In this document: piece by piece, positions 25,017 to 35,487 of the stretch
Position numbering within the stretch: position 1 is the stretch's first letter
Layout: the number at the start of each line of letters is the position of its first letter
From: Manihot esculenta
Lineage: Eukaryota; Streptophyta; Magnoliopsida; Malpighiales; Euphorbiaceae
DNA: 64,000 nt
Direction of reading: 5' to 3'
NCBI RefSeq assembly: GCF_001659605.2
Contig: NC_035166.2
Location: 18,900,225 to 18,964,224 of the forward strand
Made by a program: the position numbers and the translations under genes
The notes under the pieces: generated by a model
Databases searched by the model: none
The model's input: the letters and a program-made list of their open reading frames with translations, nothing else
What the model was told of the DNA's origin: nothing

Positions 25017-25811
25017 GGTATGGATTGCCAGTGAGGCCCATTCTACGCCCCTGGACTATGTTAAGAGAAAGACCAGTGAGGCCCATTGTACGCCCCTGGC
25101 ATATTGGAATGTTATGTTATGCTATGTATGCAAGAGAAAGACCAGTGAGGCCCATTCTACGCCCCTGGCACGATTGGACTATGTTGAGGACTATAGGTGA
25201 CAATACCATCCTTATGTGATATGTTTGTGATGTGTTGCATTTCATGGAAGCATGAAATATTTAATATATGTTTTCTCTATTCTGCTCACTGGGCTTTATA
25301 GCTCACCCCTCTCCCCTAACCCCAGATGTGCAGGTGCAAGGTAGATCATGAGGTTAGCCAGAGTATGGAAGATATGTTTATGTAATAGTTAGATTGTGGA
25401 CATGACAATTGTATTATGATATAATGTAAAAGTGTTTTAAGTTATGTTATGTAATTTGAATATCGAGGATAGAGTTGTGCTTGACCAATGCAGATTGTTA
25501 ATCCCACTTGTATGTACATGGTCTTTATGATATGAGATATGAGGTTATGTTTCAGCCAAGCTTATGTATGATGAGATACCCCATTGGAGCATTTTGATGA
25601 GGGCTCCAGTGGAGGTTTATGTTATGTTTATGTTTATGTTCAGGTTGAGCTTGGTTGTTATATGAGAATGTTTACAGGTTTATGAGTATTGTTGATCATG
25701 TATGGGATTAAACAGGATTACAGGTTATGCCAGGCTTGCTACGGTTCCCGGCGGCCTTATGCCGATCTGGATCCTAGCGCCGGTAGCGGTCCGGATTTTC
25801 GGGTCGTTACA
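25017..25811 (+). repeat. 5' LTR of element D, second part
   Basis: Continuation of the 5' LTR to GGGTCGTTACA at 25811. It holds three tandem units with GGCCCATTCTACGCCCC (25034-25170) and the pyrimidine-rich acceptor-like stretch near 25305-25333. Confidence 0.95.
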
Positions 25812-25814
25812 GAG

Positions 25815-25851
25815 TGGTATCAGAGCCCTAGGTTCATATGGTCGGACCTAG
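25815..25851 (+). promoter_or_regulatory. Element D primer-binding site and adjacent hairpin
   Basis: TGGTATCAGAGCC (25815-25827) complements plant initiator tRNA-Met and starts three bases after the LTR. It is followed without gap by an 8-bp inverted repeat CTAGGTTC / GGACCTAG (25828-25851), one pair being G-U, which could place the primer site beside a stem. Confidence 0.85.
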
Positions 25852-26001
25852 AGTGTCGGGCTCATAGAGGTTCTAGCAGGTCAAGCACAGTAGGAAAAGT
25901 CATGTCCACTAGGATAGGATATGGAGTCCTATCTTGCATGATGATGTGATATGCCATGATTATATGCATGTGCATAAATGATATGTTATGTATGTGATGA
26001 G

Positions 26002-26025
26002 GGTTCATGTGTGCCCACATGAACC
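26002..26025 (+). promoter_or_regulatory. Element D leader hairpin upstream of gag
   Basis: Perfect 10-bp arms GGTTCATGTG and CACATGAACC around TGCC, about 50 bp before the gag start. The position is conserved in E and F; a packaging or dimerisation role is only a guess. Confidence 0.6.
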
Positions 26026-26073
26026 ATATGATGCTAATGCTTGCTTGATGTATACTGTTTTTCAGAAAATAGG

Positions 26074-29000
26074 ATGAGAGGAACTCGTCGATCAGCAAGA
26101 TTGACTGGAGTACCACCCGAGGATGAGGGTATGAGCGCCCGTCCTCCAGCATTGCCTAGGACAATGTCTAGTAGGTCTAACAGAGAAAGAGTAGCTAGAG
26201 ACCCTAGAAGGTCTTTAGATCTGGGAAGAAGCAGATCAGTACGAGGAACAGTTCAAGGTGGTATGTCAGAAGATGTGGGAGATGACATGGATGTGGACCA
26301 GAGGAGGGATGGCAGTTTGGGGATGAGTATGTCAGAGGAAGGCATGGGAGAGTCCCAAGGAGGCACTCAGGCCTCGGGTTTTGTTCAGCCACCTCATTAC
26401 CCACCTTTCTCACAGAACCCCGGGTATTCGATGGGAGGTACATCGGATTACCCTAGTTTTAGCCCTTACCCCACACAGATGCCATACCCACCATATTACC
26501 CACCATACCCACAGTACCCTATGTATCCACCCCCACCCTATCACCCAAATCCAGCAAACCCTATCTCAGGGGATGCTGCACCGCCTCCACCACCAGCAGC
26601 ACCTACTGTCCCAGAAGCCCAAATACCTCAACCTAGCTCATCTGGAGGGAGCAAGGTCAGAATGACTGATTATATGAAGTTGGGTGCTCCCCAGTTTGAA
26701 ACCGGTGATGACCCGTTTGTGTACCTTGAGAGGGTCAAGGCGATAACAGATGAGATAGGGGCGGATGACAGTAGAGCCATTCAGATGGCTGGGTTCACTC
26801 TAAAATGCAAGAAGGCCCGAGAGTGGTTTAAAAATTATGTGAAGCCGAGGGTGGATAGCATGACATGGGAAGAGTTTGCTAATGAATTTGCAGGGTGGGC
26901 TTTCCCTGATAGTTCAAGGGAATTGAAGATGATAGAATTCGAGCAGTTGAGGCAAACTGATGACATGAGTGTAGACGAATATACTGACAGGTTTATGGAG
27001 TTGCTGTCATTTGCTGGGCAGGACCTTAATACAGACCAGAAGAAGTCAAGGAGGTATATCATGAAGCTCCATTCCAGGTATTCCTCCTTGATACAGTCAG
27101 CAGATAGAGAGAGTTTCCATGCCATAGTAGACATGGCTAGGAGGATGGAGGCTAGTGCTATCATCGAGGGAAAAGTCAAACAGTCAGCAGCACAGCCTTC
27201 TGGTTCCAGAACCCCAGGAAAGGGAAAAGTGGATCCTTCTTCCTTAAGCTCAGGTAGTAAGAGGTGGGGCAGTACCACCAAGAAGTTTAAGAAGAACAAG
27301 TTCTGGAACAAGATCAAGTCAGGTCTGGGATTAGGAAGTGGCTCGAGCTCAGGTGCAGATAATGCAGTATGTAAGAAATGTGGGAGACCGCACAGAGGAG
27401 TATGTCTGGTTGGGACGTCAGCCTGCTTCAGATGTGGGCAGGAGGGACACATGGCACGAGAGTGTCCTAGAGCAGCTTTTGTGACACAGTCTCAGCAGAC
27501 AGCTTCTGGTAGTGTGGCACAGCCAGTAGCTCCAGCCATGACACAGGCCAGTGGTAGAGGCAGAGGGAGAGGGTCAGCCTCTTCTTCAGCAGGGTTCAGA
27601 GGTGAGGGTCCGTCAGCTCCAGCAAGGATCTTCACCATGACTCAGCAGGAGGCAGACGCATCCAACACCGTGGTGGCAGGTAATCTCATCATTGGTTGTT
27701 TGGATGTATATGCATTGATGGACCCTGGTGCATCTCATTCTTTTATTGCTCCGAGGGCCGTAGAGAGGTTGGGATTGATGGTCTCTGGGTTAGAGTGTCC
27801 TCTCTGGGTCAGTGGACCCAAGTGTGATCCATCAGTGGCAGAGTCAGTCTGTCAGTGTAGTCCAGTTTTTGTTGAGGGGAGATGCATGTCCGCCAACCTT
27901 GTGGTTCTAGAGTTGACAGATTTTGACGTCATTCTAGGGATGGACTGGCTATCTACCCATGGTGCTACCTTGGACTGCAGGAACAAGGTAGTCAGATTCA
28001 GAGGTCAGGATGGATCAGAGGTCGTCTTCAGAGGAGACAGGAGGAGTACACCTAGAGGTTTGATCTCATCTCTTCAGGCTCGTAGGTTGCTTAGGAGGGG
28101 ATGTCAGGGGTATTTGGCTCATGTGAGAGAGCTAGACAGTCAGATTAGAGAGCCCGCCGCAGTGCCAGTGGTCAATGAGTTTTTAGATGTATTCCCAGAC
28201 GAGTTGCCAGGTTTACCACCTGTTAGGGAGATAGAGTTCGAGATTGAATTGATGCCTGGAACTAGACCGATCTCTATCCCTCCCTACAGGATGGCACCAG
28301 CTGAGTTGAAAGAATTGAAAGAACAGTTGCAAGAACTGGTAGACAAGGGCTTCATCCGATCGAGTACCTCACCCTGGGGTGCTCCAGTGCTGTTTGTAAG
28401 AAAGAAGGATGGATCCCTTAGACTTTGTATCGACTACAGGCAGTTGAACAAAGTCACTACCAAGAACAAGTACCCATTGCCAAGGATCGACGATCTATTC
28501 GACCAGCTAGCAGGAGCGGGTTGTTTCTCCAAAATAGATCTGAGATCTGGGTATCATCAGCTGAGGATAAGGGAAGAGGACGTACCGAAGACAGCTTTCA
28601 GGACCAGATATGGGCACTATGAGTTCCTTGTGATGCCGTTCGGGCTGACCAACGCCCCTGCAGCATTCATGGACCTCATGAACAGAGTGTTTAGACAGTA
28701 CCTGGACCACTTTGTTATTGTCTTTATAGATGATATCTTAGTGTATTCCAGGAATGCAGAGGAGCATGCCCATCATCTGAGGATAGTTCTGCAGACCTTG
28801 AGGGAACATGGCTTGTATGCCAAGTTCTCCAAGTGTGAGTTCTGGTTGAGGAGCATCTCGTTCTTGGGGCATGTAGTGTCAGAGAACGGAATTGAAGTAT
28901 ACCCCAAGAAGATAGAGGCTGTGACTAACTGGCCTAGACCCACCTCAGTGACAGAGATCAGAAGTTTCTTGGGTTTGGCTGGTTATTACAGGAGGTTCGT

Positions 29001-31065
29001 TCAGGACTTCTCAAAGATTGCAGCTCCTCTAACCAGATTGACCAGAAAGAACCAGAGGTTCGTATGGACCGATCAGTGTGAAGAAAGTTTTGAGGAACTT
29101 AAGAAGAGGTTAACTTCAGCACCAGTTTTAGCTCTGCCATCTAGTGGAGAGGACTTTACAGTCTTTTGTGATGCGTCCCGTGTGGGACTGGGTTGTGTGC
29201 TTATGCAGAATGAGAGGGTGATTGCTTATGCTTCTAGGCAACTAAAGAAGCATGAGTTGAATTACCCCACACATGACCTTGAGATGGCAGCAGTAATCTT
29301 TGCACTCAAGATGTGGAGGCATTACCTCTATGGGGTAAAATGTGAGATCTTCACAGATCATAAGAGCCTGCAGCACATCTTGAGTCAGAGAGATTTGAAT
29401 TTGAGACAGAGAAGATGGGTAGAACTGCTCAGTGACTATGATTGCAAGATCCAGTATCATCCGGGTAAGGCTAATGTAGTAGCGGACGCCTTGAGCCGGA
29501 AATCACTTGGCAGTTTATCCCACATCACGGCAGAGAGGAGACCAGTGGTGAAGGAGTTTTACAAGCTCATGAATGAAGGTCTACAGTTAGAGTTGTCTGG
29601 TACAGGTGCTTTGATAGCCCAGATGAGAGTGACACCTGTGTTTCTGGAGCAGGTGGCTCAGAAACAGCACGAGGACCCAGAGTTAGTGAAGATTGCCAGG
29701 ACTGTTCAGTCAGGCAAGAATGAAGAGTTCAGGTTTGATGATAAGGGGATCCTCCGCTATGGGAGTCGATTGTGTGTACCAGATGACATAGGGCTAAAAG
29801 GAGACATTATGAGAGAAGCTCATAATGCAAGGTACAGTGTTCACCCAGGAGCCACCAAAATGTATCAGGATCTGAAGAGAGTGTATTGGTGGCCAGCTAT
29901 GAAGAGAGAAGTGGCACAGTTTGTGTCAGCCTGCGAAGTATGTCAGAGGGTGAAGCTGGAACATCAGAAGCCGGCTGGAATGCTTAACCCACTGCCGATT
30001 CCAGAGTGGAAATGGGAGAATATCACCATGGATTTTGTAGTGGGGTTACCGGCAACGTCCAACAGACTAGACTCCATATGGGTGATTGTGGACAGACTCA
30101 CCAAATCTGCTCACTTCATTCCAGTTAGGAGCAACTACTCTGTGGATAAGTTAGCGCAGGTGTATGTTGATGAGATTGTCAGACTGCATGGGGTCCCGGT
30201 ATCCATAGTGTCAGATAGAGGGCCCCAGTTCACCTCCAGGTTTTGGCGAAGTCTGCAGAATGCTATGGGTACCAGGTTAGATTTCAGTACTGCCTTCCAT
30301 CCCCAGACTGATGGACAGTCAGAGAGGACCATCCAGACCATAGAAGATATGCTCAGAATGTGTGTGCTGGATTTTGGCGGTTCTTAGAGGCAGCATCTAC
30401 CTTTGGTGGAGTTTGCCTACAATAACAGTCATCATGCTAGCATAGGGATGGCTCCATATGAAGCTTTGTATGGGAGGAAGTGCAGATCACCTGTCTGTTG
30501 GGAAGAAGTTGGAGAGAGGTCCTTAGCAGGGCCTGAGCTTGTTGAGATCACCAGCAGGGTGGTACCCATTATCAGAGAAAGGATCAAGACTGCTATGAGT
30601 AGGCAGAAGAGTTATGCAGACATTCGCAGGAGACAGGTAGACATTCAGGAGGGAGATCTGGTATTGCTTAAGGTGTCTCCTATGAAATGAGTGGTTCGGT
30701 TCGGGAAGAAAGGTAAGCTGGCTCCACGGTACATCGGACCCTTTGAAGTCTTGCAAAAGGTTGGGAGTGTATCGTACAAGCTGGACTTGCCTGCATCTAT
30801 GGAAAGAATCCATCCGGTTTTCCATGTTTCCATGTTAAGAAAGTTCGTGTCAGATCCGAGTAAGGTTCTTAGTGAGCCTGATGTGGAGATTCAAGAGGAT
30901 CTCACCTATGTTGAGCAGCCAGTGCGGATCCTAGACACTCAGATCAGAAAGTTGAGGAACAAGGAAATCCCGATGGTTAAAGTCCTGTGGAACCACCACA
31001 ATTTGGAGGAATGTACCTGGGAGACACGGGAGTCCATGCTCCAGCAATATCCCCACCTCTTTTAA
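26074..31065 (+). pseudogene. Element D gag-pol polyprotein, two nonsense codons
   Basis: One frame of 1664 codons including the stop. Gag has a Pro/Tyr-rich stretch (about residues 95-180), a retrotransposon gag domain (about 205-330) and a CCHC knuckle [14 protein letters not shown] (residue 451 on). The protease Asp is at about 550 (DPGASHSF), the RT aspartates at 886-887, the RNase H Asp at about 1033. The integrase zinc region starts near 1257, and its D-D-35-E catalytic triad lies at about 1320, 1381 and 1417. The chromodomain occupies the last 60 or so residues. TAG at 30385-30387 replaces a Trp codon and TGA at 30688-30690 replaces a Gly codon. The chromodomain and domain order place it in the Tekay/Del chromoviruses. 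It is not expected to give a complete integrase. Confidence 0.95.
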
Positions 31066-31127
31066 GGTTAGTCCCTATGTGTTTTATATGTATGTTATGT
31101 TGTTTTACTATGCATGTACTAGTTGAG

Positions 31128-31164
31128 GAACATTCGGGGACGAATGTTCTTAAGGGGGGGAGAA
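31128..31164 (+). promoter_or_regulatory. Element D: pre-PPT hairpin and polypurine tract
   Basis: Perfect GAACATTCG / CGAATGTTC stem with GGGA loop (31128-31149), two bases before the purine tract 31152-31164 that ends at the 3' LTR. Confidence 0.82.
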
Positions 31165-33439
31165 TGTAATACCCGGCTAGACTCCGGTATCGGAATTCCT
31201 ACCGTCCGGTGGAATCTCGGATGTCGGAAACCTCTAGAAGGGTAAAAGCATGTTTTCATGAAATGTTTTCATGTTTTGATGATTTTAAATATGATTTTAA
31301 AAGAGTTTTGCATGAAAAGTCTTTGGAGGAAAACTCAGGTTCGGCCGCCGAAAGTCAGGTTCGGCCGCCGAACTTGCATGCGCTTCGGGAGTGCTTTAGG
31401 CCCCCGAAAGCATGAGTGAGGGAAGTCCAGGTTCGGCCGCCGAAAGTCAAGTTCGGCCGCCGAACATTGCATGGATTCGGAGGCACATTCGGCCCCCGAA
31501 CGTGGTCTGGCCAGCCACCTATAAAAATGGGGACTTAGCCGAAATGGGTGAGTTTTCTCCCATTTTCGGCCACAGCTAGCCTCTAACCTCCCTCTCTCAA
31601 ATCTTTTGTTCTTCCTCCAAATCCCCATCATTTTTCTTAAGTTTTGAGCTTGCATTGAAGGTTTTGAGCTTTTAAAACAAGTTTTGGAGCTTTGGGAACT
31701 CAGGAGCTCATTTTTGTGGATCTCCAAGTTTAGGTCGTCTCTCTCTCGATCTTCAAGAGGTAAGAGCCGATCTTAAGCTCCTTATGTGTTTTAACTAAGT
31801 TTTATGCAAGATCTATGGGTAGAAATGCATGTTAGGGTATATGTTGAGTTTGTGGGTTTTGATGCTTTGATGAACAATGTAGCTTGTTTATGTGTTGTTG
31901 GAAGTGTTGTAGATGGGGTATATGATGGTTTGAGACCCCTAGGTGTGATGTATGTGAGGTATGCATGTTTTAGAACTAGTTTTTGCATGATTTGAGCTTG
32001 GGAGGCAAAATGCGCATAGAGGAGCTGAGTTTCTGCCCTTCGGGAGAAGCTCAGGTTCGGCCGCCGAAGTGACTTTCGGCCGCCGAACCCCCTTTATGGA
32101 GGCAGCATTCGGCTGCCGAAGTTGCCCCCGAAAAGAGACTTTCGTCTCTGTCTGGGACTTTCGGCCGCCGAAGGTGCCGCCGAAAGTGTCTGACTTTCGG
32201 CTCTGGAGGGACTTTCGGCCGCCGAACCTGCCGCCGAAAGTGCCCTGTCCAGCCATTTCATGCATGTATTTCTATGATTATTTCAGGATGTTCTAGGGGG
32301 TTTTTGGGGAGTTTATCAGAGTTATGTTTATGTGTGATTGGTCCCTCATTGGAGTCCACCTGTGTAGGTTCGGACCCGAGGAACCGAGGACCTCAGCAGT
32401 GAGATAGCTGCTTTAGAGTCTGTAGAGCTTCAGCCAGAGGTGAGTGGAATGAACCTTAAGTTTTTAAATAAATAAATGAAATATAACTTTTTGGAGCATG
32501 TTCATGCATCATATATGCCATGTGATATTTTAGGTTGTTTGCATTAGTATTCACGAATATGTTGCATTGCATAATATGATGTGGATGCGGATTGGCTATT
32601 GGATGATCCTCTAGTCCTCCTATGGTATGATATGATGATGATACGGTATGGATTGCCAGTGAGGCCCATTCTACGCCCCTGGACTATGTTAAGAGAAAGA
32701 CCAGTGAGGCCCATTCTACGCCCCTGGCATATTGGAATGTTATGTTATGCTATGTATGCAAGAGAAAGACCAGTGAGGCCCATTCTACGCCCCTGGCACG
32801 ATTGGACTATGTTGAGGACTATAGGTGACAATACCATCCTTATGTGATATGTTTGTGATGTGTTGCATTTCATGGAAGCATGAAATATTTAATATATGTT
32901 TTCTCTATTCTGCTCACTGGGCTTTATAGCTCACCCCTCTCCCCTAACCCCAGATGTGCAGGTGCAGGGTAGATCAGGAGGTTAGCCAGAGTATGGAAGA
33001 TATGTTTATGTAATAGTTAGATTGTGGACATGACAATTGTATTATGATATAATGTAAAAGTGTTTTAAGTTATGTTATGTAATTTGAATATCGAGGATAG
33101 AGTTGTGCTTGACCAATGCAGATTGTTAATCCCACTTGTATGTACATGGTCTTTATGATATGAGATATGAGGTTATGTTTCAGCCAAGCTTATGTATGAT
33201 GAGATACCCCATTGGAGCATTTTGATGAGGGCTCCAGTGGAGGTTTATGTTATGTTTATGTTTATGTTCAGGTTGAGCTTGGTTGTTATATGAGAATGTT
33301 TACAGGTTTATGAGTATTGTTGATCATGTATGGGATTAAACAGGATTACAGGTTATGCCAGGCTTGCTACGGTTCCCGGCGGCCTTATGCCGATCTGGAT
33401 CCTAGCGCCGGTAGCGGTCCGGATTTTCGGGTCGTTACA
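31165..33439 (+). repeat. 3' LTR of element D
   Basis: 2275 bp, TGTAATACCC to GGGTCGTTACA, uninterrupted, and so the best reference LTR of the family. U3 palindromes start at 31340, 31360, 31432 and 31452 (two pairs, each 20 bp apart). The TATA box is at 31520-31527, donor-like GT at 31760, acceptor-like AG at 32367, a second donor-like GT at 32440, a second acceptor-like AG at 32953, the second palindrome cluster at 32056-32240, and three tandem GGCCCATTCTACGCCCC units at 32660-32800. Confidence 0.96.
31340..31464 (+). promoter_or_regulatory. U3 palindrome array of element D
   Basis: Four copies of the perfect palindrome TTCGGCCGCCGAA in two pairs, starts 20 bp apart within each pair, 60-180 bp upstream of the TATA box. 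The core GCCGCC resembles the GCC box bound by plant ERF proteins (known motif; binding here is inference). Degenerate copies with CCCCCGAA lie between and after the pairs. Confidence 0.65.
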
Positions 33440-33444
33440 TACGG

Positions 33445-33510
33445 GTCCCGACGGCCTTAAGCCGACCTGGATCCTAGCGCCGGTAGCGGTCCGATTTTCG
33501 GGTCGTTACA
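33445..33510 (+). repeat. LTR of unit C, segment 3 (LTR end)
   Basis: The terminal 66 bp of the LTR of C after the TACGG duplication of element D, ending GGGTCGTTACA at 33510. Confidence 0.9.
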
Positions 33511-33810
33511 GAATATTGGAACAATTGGTACTCACTCTCACCAGACTATTCCCTTAAAGTGGGAGGTCAAGGGTTCAAGTAGTGGGGGAGGCGACCTAAT
33601 TTCCAAAGAAAAATTTGGGCCAAATCCACTTGGGGAAGGATGCGATGCGAGAACCCAAGGGGACAAATCCTGCCAGGAACCCGTGAGGGTGAATGGATGT
33701 TAAGAGCTGTTCACGACGCCAGTGGAAAGCCCGAGGTGGCACAGGCCAGGCGAGGGATAGCCCTGGGCCGTGAACGGTAACAGTGCCGGTGAAAGGACCG
33801 GGCTATTACA
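33511..33810 (+). repeat. Foreign tail of unit C: 3' end of a different LTR family
   Basis: About 300 bp that matches no other part of the window. It starts GAAT, the same four bases that follow the LTR in element F, then diverges and ends GGACCGGGCTATTACA. The TTACA end followed by target duplication GAAGC is what a retroviral-type integrase leaves at a 3' LTR end. No protein domain is visible. I read it as the 3' terminus of another LTR retrotransposon family (inference). Confidence 0.6.
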
Positions 33811-33815
33811 GAAGC

Positions 33816-35100
33816 AAGATTCGGCCGCCAAACCTACCTGTAGAGGCAGTCTTTGGTCGCCTAACCGGCCCCCGAAAGAATGGACTTTCGGATCTGGAAG
33901 GGAGTTTCAGCCGCCGAACCTACCCCCGAAGGTTGGTGACTTTCGGATCTGTGGAGACTTTCGGCCGTCGAACCTGCCGCCGAATGTCCCCTGCCCAGCC
34001 TTCCTTTGCTTGTTTTGTGTGCATGTTTTATGATGTTTTAGGGGGTTTTTGGAGAGTTGTTTAGAGTCTTATTAGAGTTTTGTCTGGTCCCTCATTTGAG
34101 TCCACCTGTGTAAGTTTGGACCCGAGAGACCGCAGAAGCCAGTAGTGAGTCAGCTGCTCCATTGTCAGTAAAACGTCAGCCAGAGGTGAGTAGAACTGAA
34201 CTATAATTTAAGGCAACTAAACTTTTAAGCATGTTCATGCATCACGAATGCCATGTTATGTACTAGGGTATTTTGCATTAGAATCCACGAATATGATGCA
34301 CTGCATAATTTATTGTTGATGTGGATGGATGTTGGATGACCCACTAGCCCTCGAGCAGGTTATGATATGATACGGATACGGAAGACCAGGGCTGCCCATT
34401 CTACGCGCCCTGGCACTATGTAAGGGAAAGACTAGGGCTGCCCATTCTACGCCCCTGGCACAGTTGGATATGTTATGTTATATTTAAGCGAAAGTCCTGA
34501 GGAACTCCGTCGAGGGCCGGGCACATTGGATATGTAGAGGGTTACTGGTGACAAGTCCATCTTTGATGTGTATTGTTTTTTGTTGTGATGCATTTCATGA
34601 GAGCATATGTTTATTAAATTGTTTTTACTGTTCTGCTCACTAGGCTTTTGTAGCTTATCCCTTTCCCCTAACCTCAGGTTTGCAGGTCAAGAATAGCTCG
34701 GGAGGTCGGCTAGAGGCTGGTATATGATCATGTAATAGATTAGTAGCGGACATGTAATATGTAATGGATTAGATTTGTGCTTTGCCCTAGTTTATGTTTG
34801 TTCATCCCAATGAACATGTTTTTATGATGAGTTATGTTAAACCAAGCTTGATGTATGTAATGATAACCATACTAGAGCATTTGATGAGGGCTCTAGTGTG
34901 GGTTTTATGTATACAGTTTATGATGAATGCATAGGTCGAGCTTGGTATACGAAAAGTTTAAAATTTTTATGAAAATGTATGTTCATGTATGGGATTTTAT
35001 CAGGTACACAGGATGCATAGTAGGCTTGCTACGGGTTCTGACGATCTTAAGTCGATCTGAATCCTAGCGTCGGTAGCAGTCCGGTTTCCGGGTCGTTACA
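33816..35100 (+). repeat. LTR of element B, second part
   Basis: Continuation of the LTR begun at 8607, ending GGGTCGTTACA at 35100; the joined LTR is about 2.16 kb. It contains decayed palindromes (33825-33990), the second donor-like site near 34187, tandem ACGCCCCTGGC units at 34385-34460, and the standard terminal segment. The AG of the first predicted leader acceptor is mutated here (GTGTAAG near 34110), unlike other copies. Confidence 0.9.
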
Positions 35101-35261
35101 TATTCATTTCACTAATTTGTTCGAACTTTCCAAACCTTGCTTTTCTTACTCGATGGCTACGCTAACTTGGTTTATAAAAACTTTCAAACCAGATGTTTTT
35201 AAATTATTGAATTTTGTTAGACTAATAAGCAGAGTACCTGGATTATACTTAAAATGTTTTT
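35101..35261. other. Unassigned single-copy-looking DNA between repeats
   Basis: 161 bp between the LTR end of B and a miniature LTR. No coding domain or similarity to other parts of the window was seen. It probably belongs to the target into which A/B inserted; the expected target duplication would begin TATTC, but the matching left flank is outside the window. Confidence 0.4.
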
Positions 35262-35482
35262 TGTAATACCCGGCTAGAGTCCGGCACCGGAATTCTTGTC
35301 GTCCGGTGGACTCCGGGATGTCAGAATCCTCTAGAGGGTAGGAGATATGAGTTTCTCACGAATGTTGTGTGGTTTATTGTGTTACAGGTCAATGGAACCA
35401 AGTTTTGCTTGCTACGGGTTCTGGCGGCCTTAAGCCGACCTGAATCCTAGCGCCGGTGACGGTCCATTTTGGGGTCGTTACA
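35262..35482 (+). mobile_element. 221-bp miniature Tekay LTR with target duplication
   Basis: It begins TGTAATACCCGGCTAGAG and ends GGGGTCGTTACA like the family LTRs, but has only about the first 100 and last 90 bases. It is flanked by TTTTT on both sides (35257-35261 and 35483-35487). The palindrome arrays, TATA box and tandem units are all gone. Either a solo LTR shrank by internal deletion after insertion, or a deleted form was itself mobilised. The homopolymer duplication is weaker evidence than a mixed one. Confidence 0.75.
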
Positions 35483-35487
35483 TTTTT

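Larger units (their letters stand above)
13753..33439 (+). mobile_element. Element D: full-length Tekay-type chromovirus, carrying nested element E
   Basis: A complete element with target duplication TACGG (13748-13752 and 33440-33444) inside the LTR of unit C. The 5' LTR is 13753-15252 plus 25017-25811, the internal region 25812-31164 and the 3' LTR 31165-33439. Without element E it is about 9.9 kb. By eye the LTRs differ at about eleven positions plus one 20-bp unit, roughly 0.5 percent, so it is young. The gag-pol frame has two nonsense codons and no frameshift. Confidence 0.96.
9482..33810 (+). mobile_element. Unit C: Tekay LTR fused to a foreign LTR-like end, carrying nested insertions
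   Basis: A unit inserted in the LTR of B with perfect 5-bp duplications GAAGC. It consists of one full Tekay LTR (9482-10743, 12817-13752, 33445-33510), four or five bases of Tekay internal sequence (GAAT), and then about 300 bp of unrelated sequence ending CTATTACA at 33810. Subtracting the nested insertions leaves about 2.56 kb. There are no coding domains. Because the duplications enclose both the LTR and the foreign tail, the chimera seems to have existed before integration. Confidence 0.8.

Noticed and set aside
25815..25827. tRNA-Met-like matches near LTR ends
   Set aside because: Only 12-13 bases match, directly after an LTR: a primer-binding site, not a tRNA gene.
30523..30825. Minus-strand open frames inside the Tekay integrase region
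   Set aside because: They recur at the same place in all copies only because the sense strand is conserved; they share no start and carry no domain.
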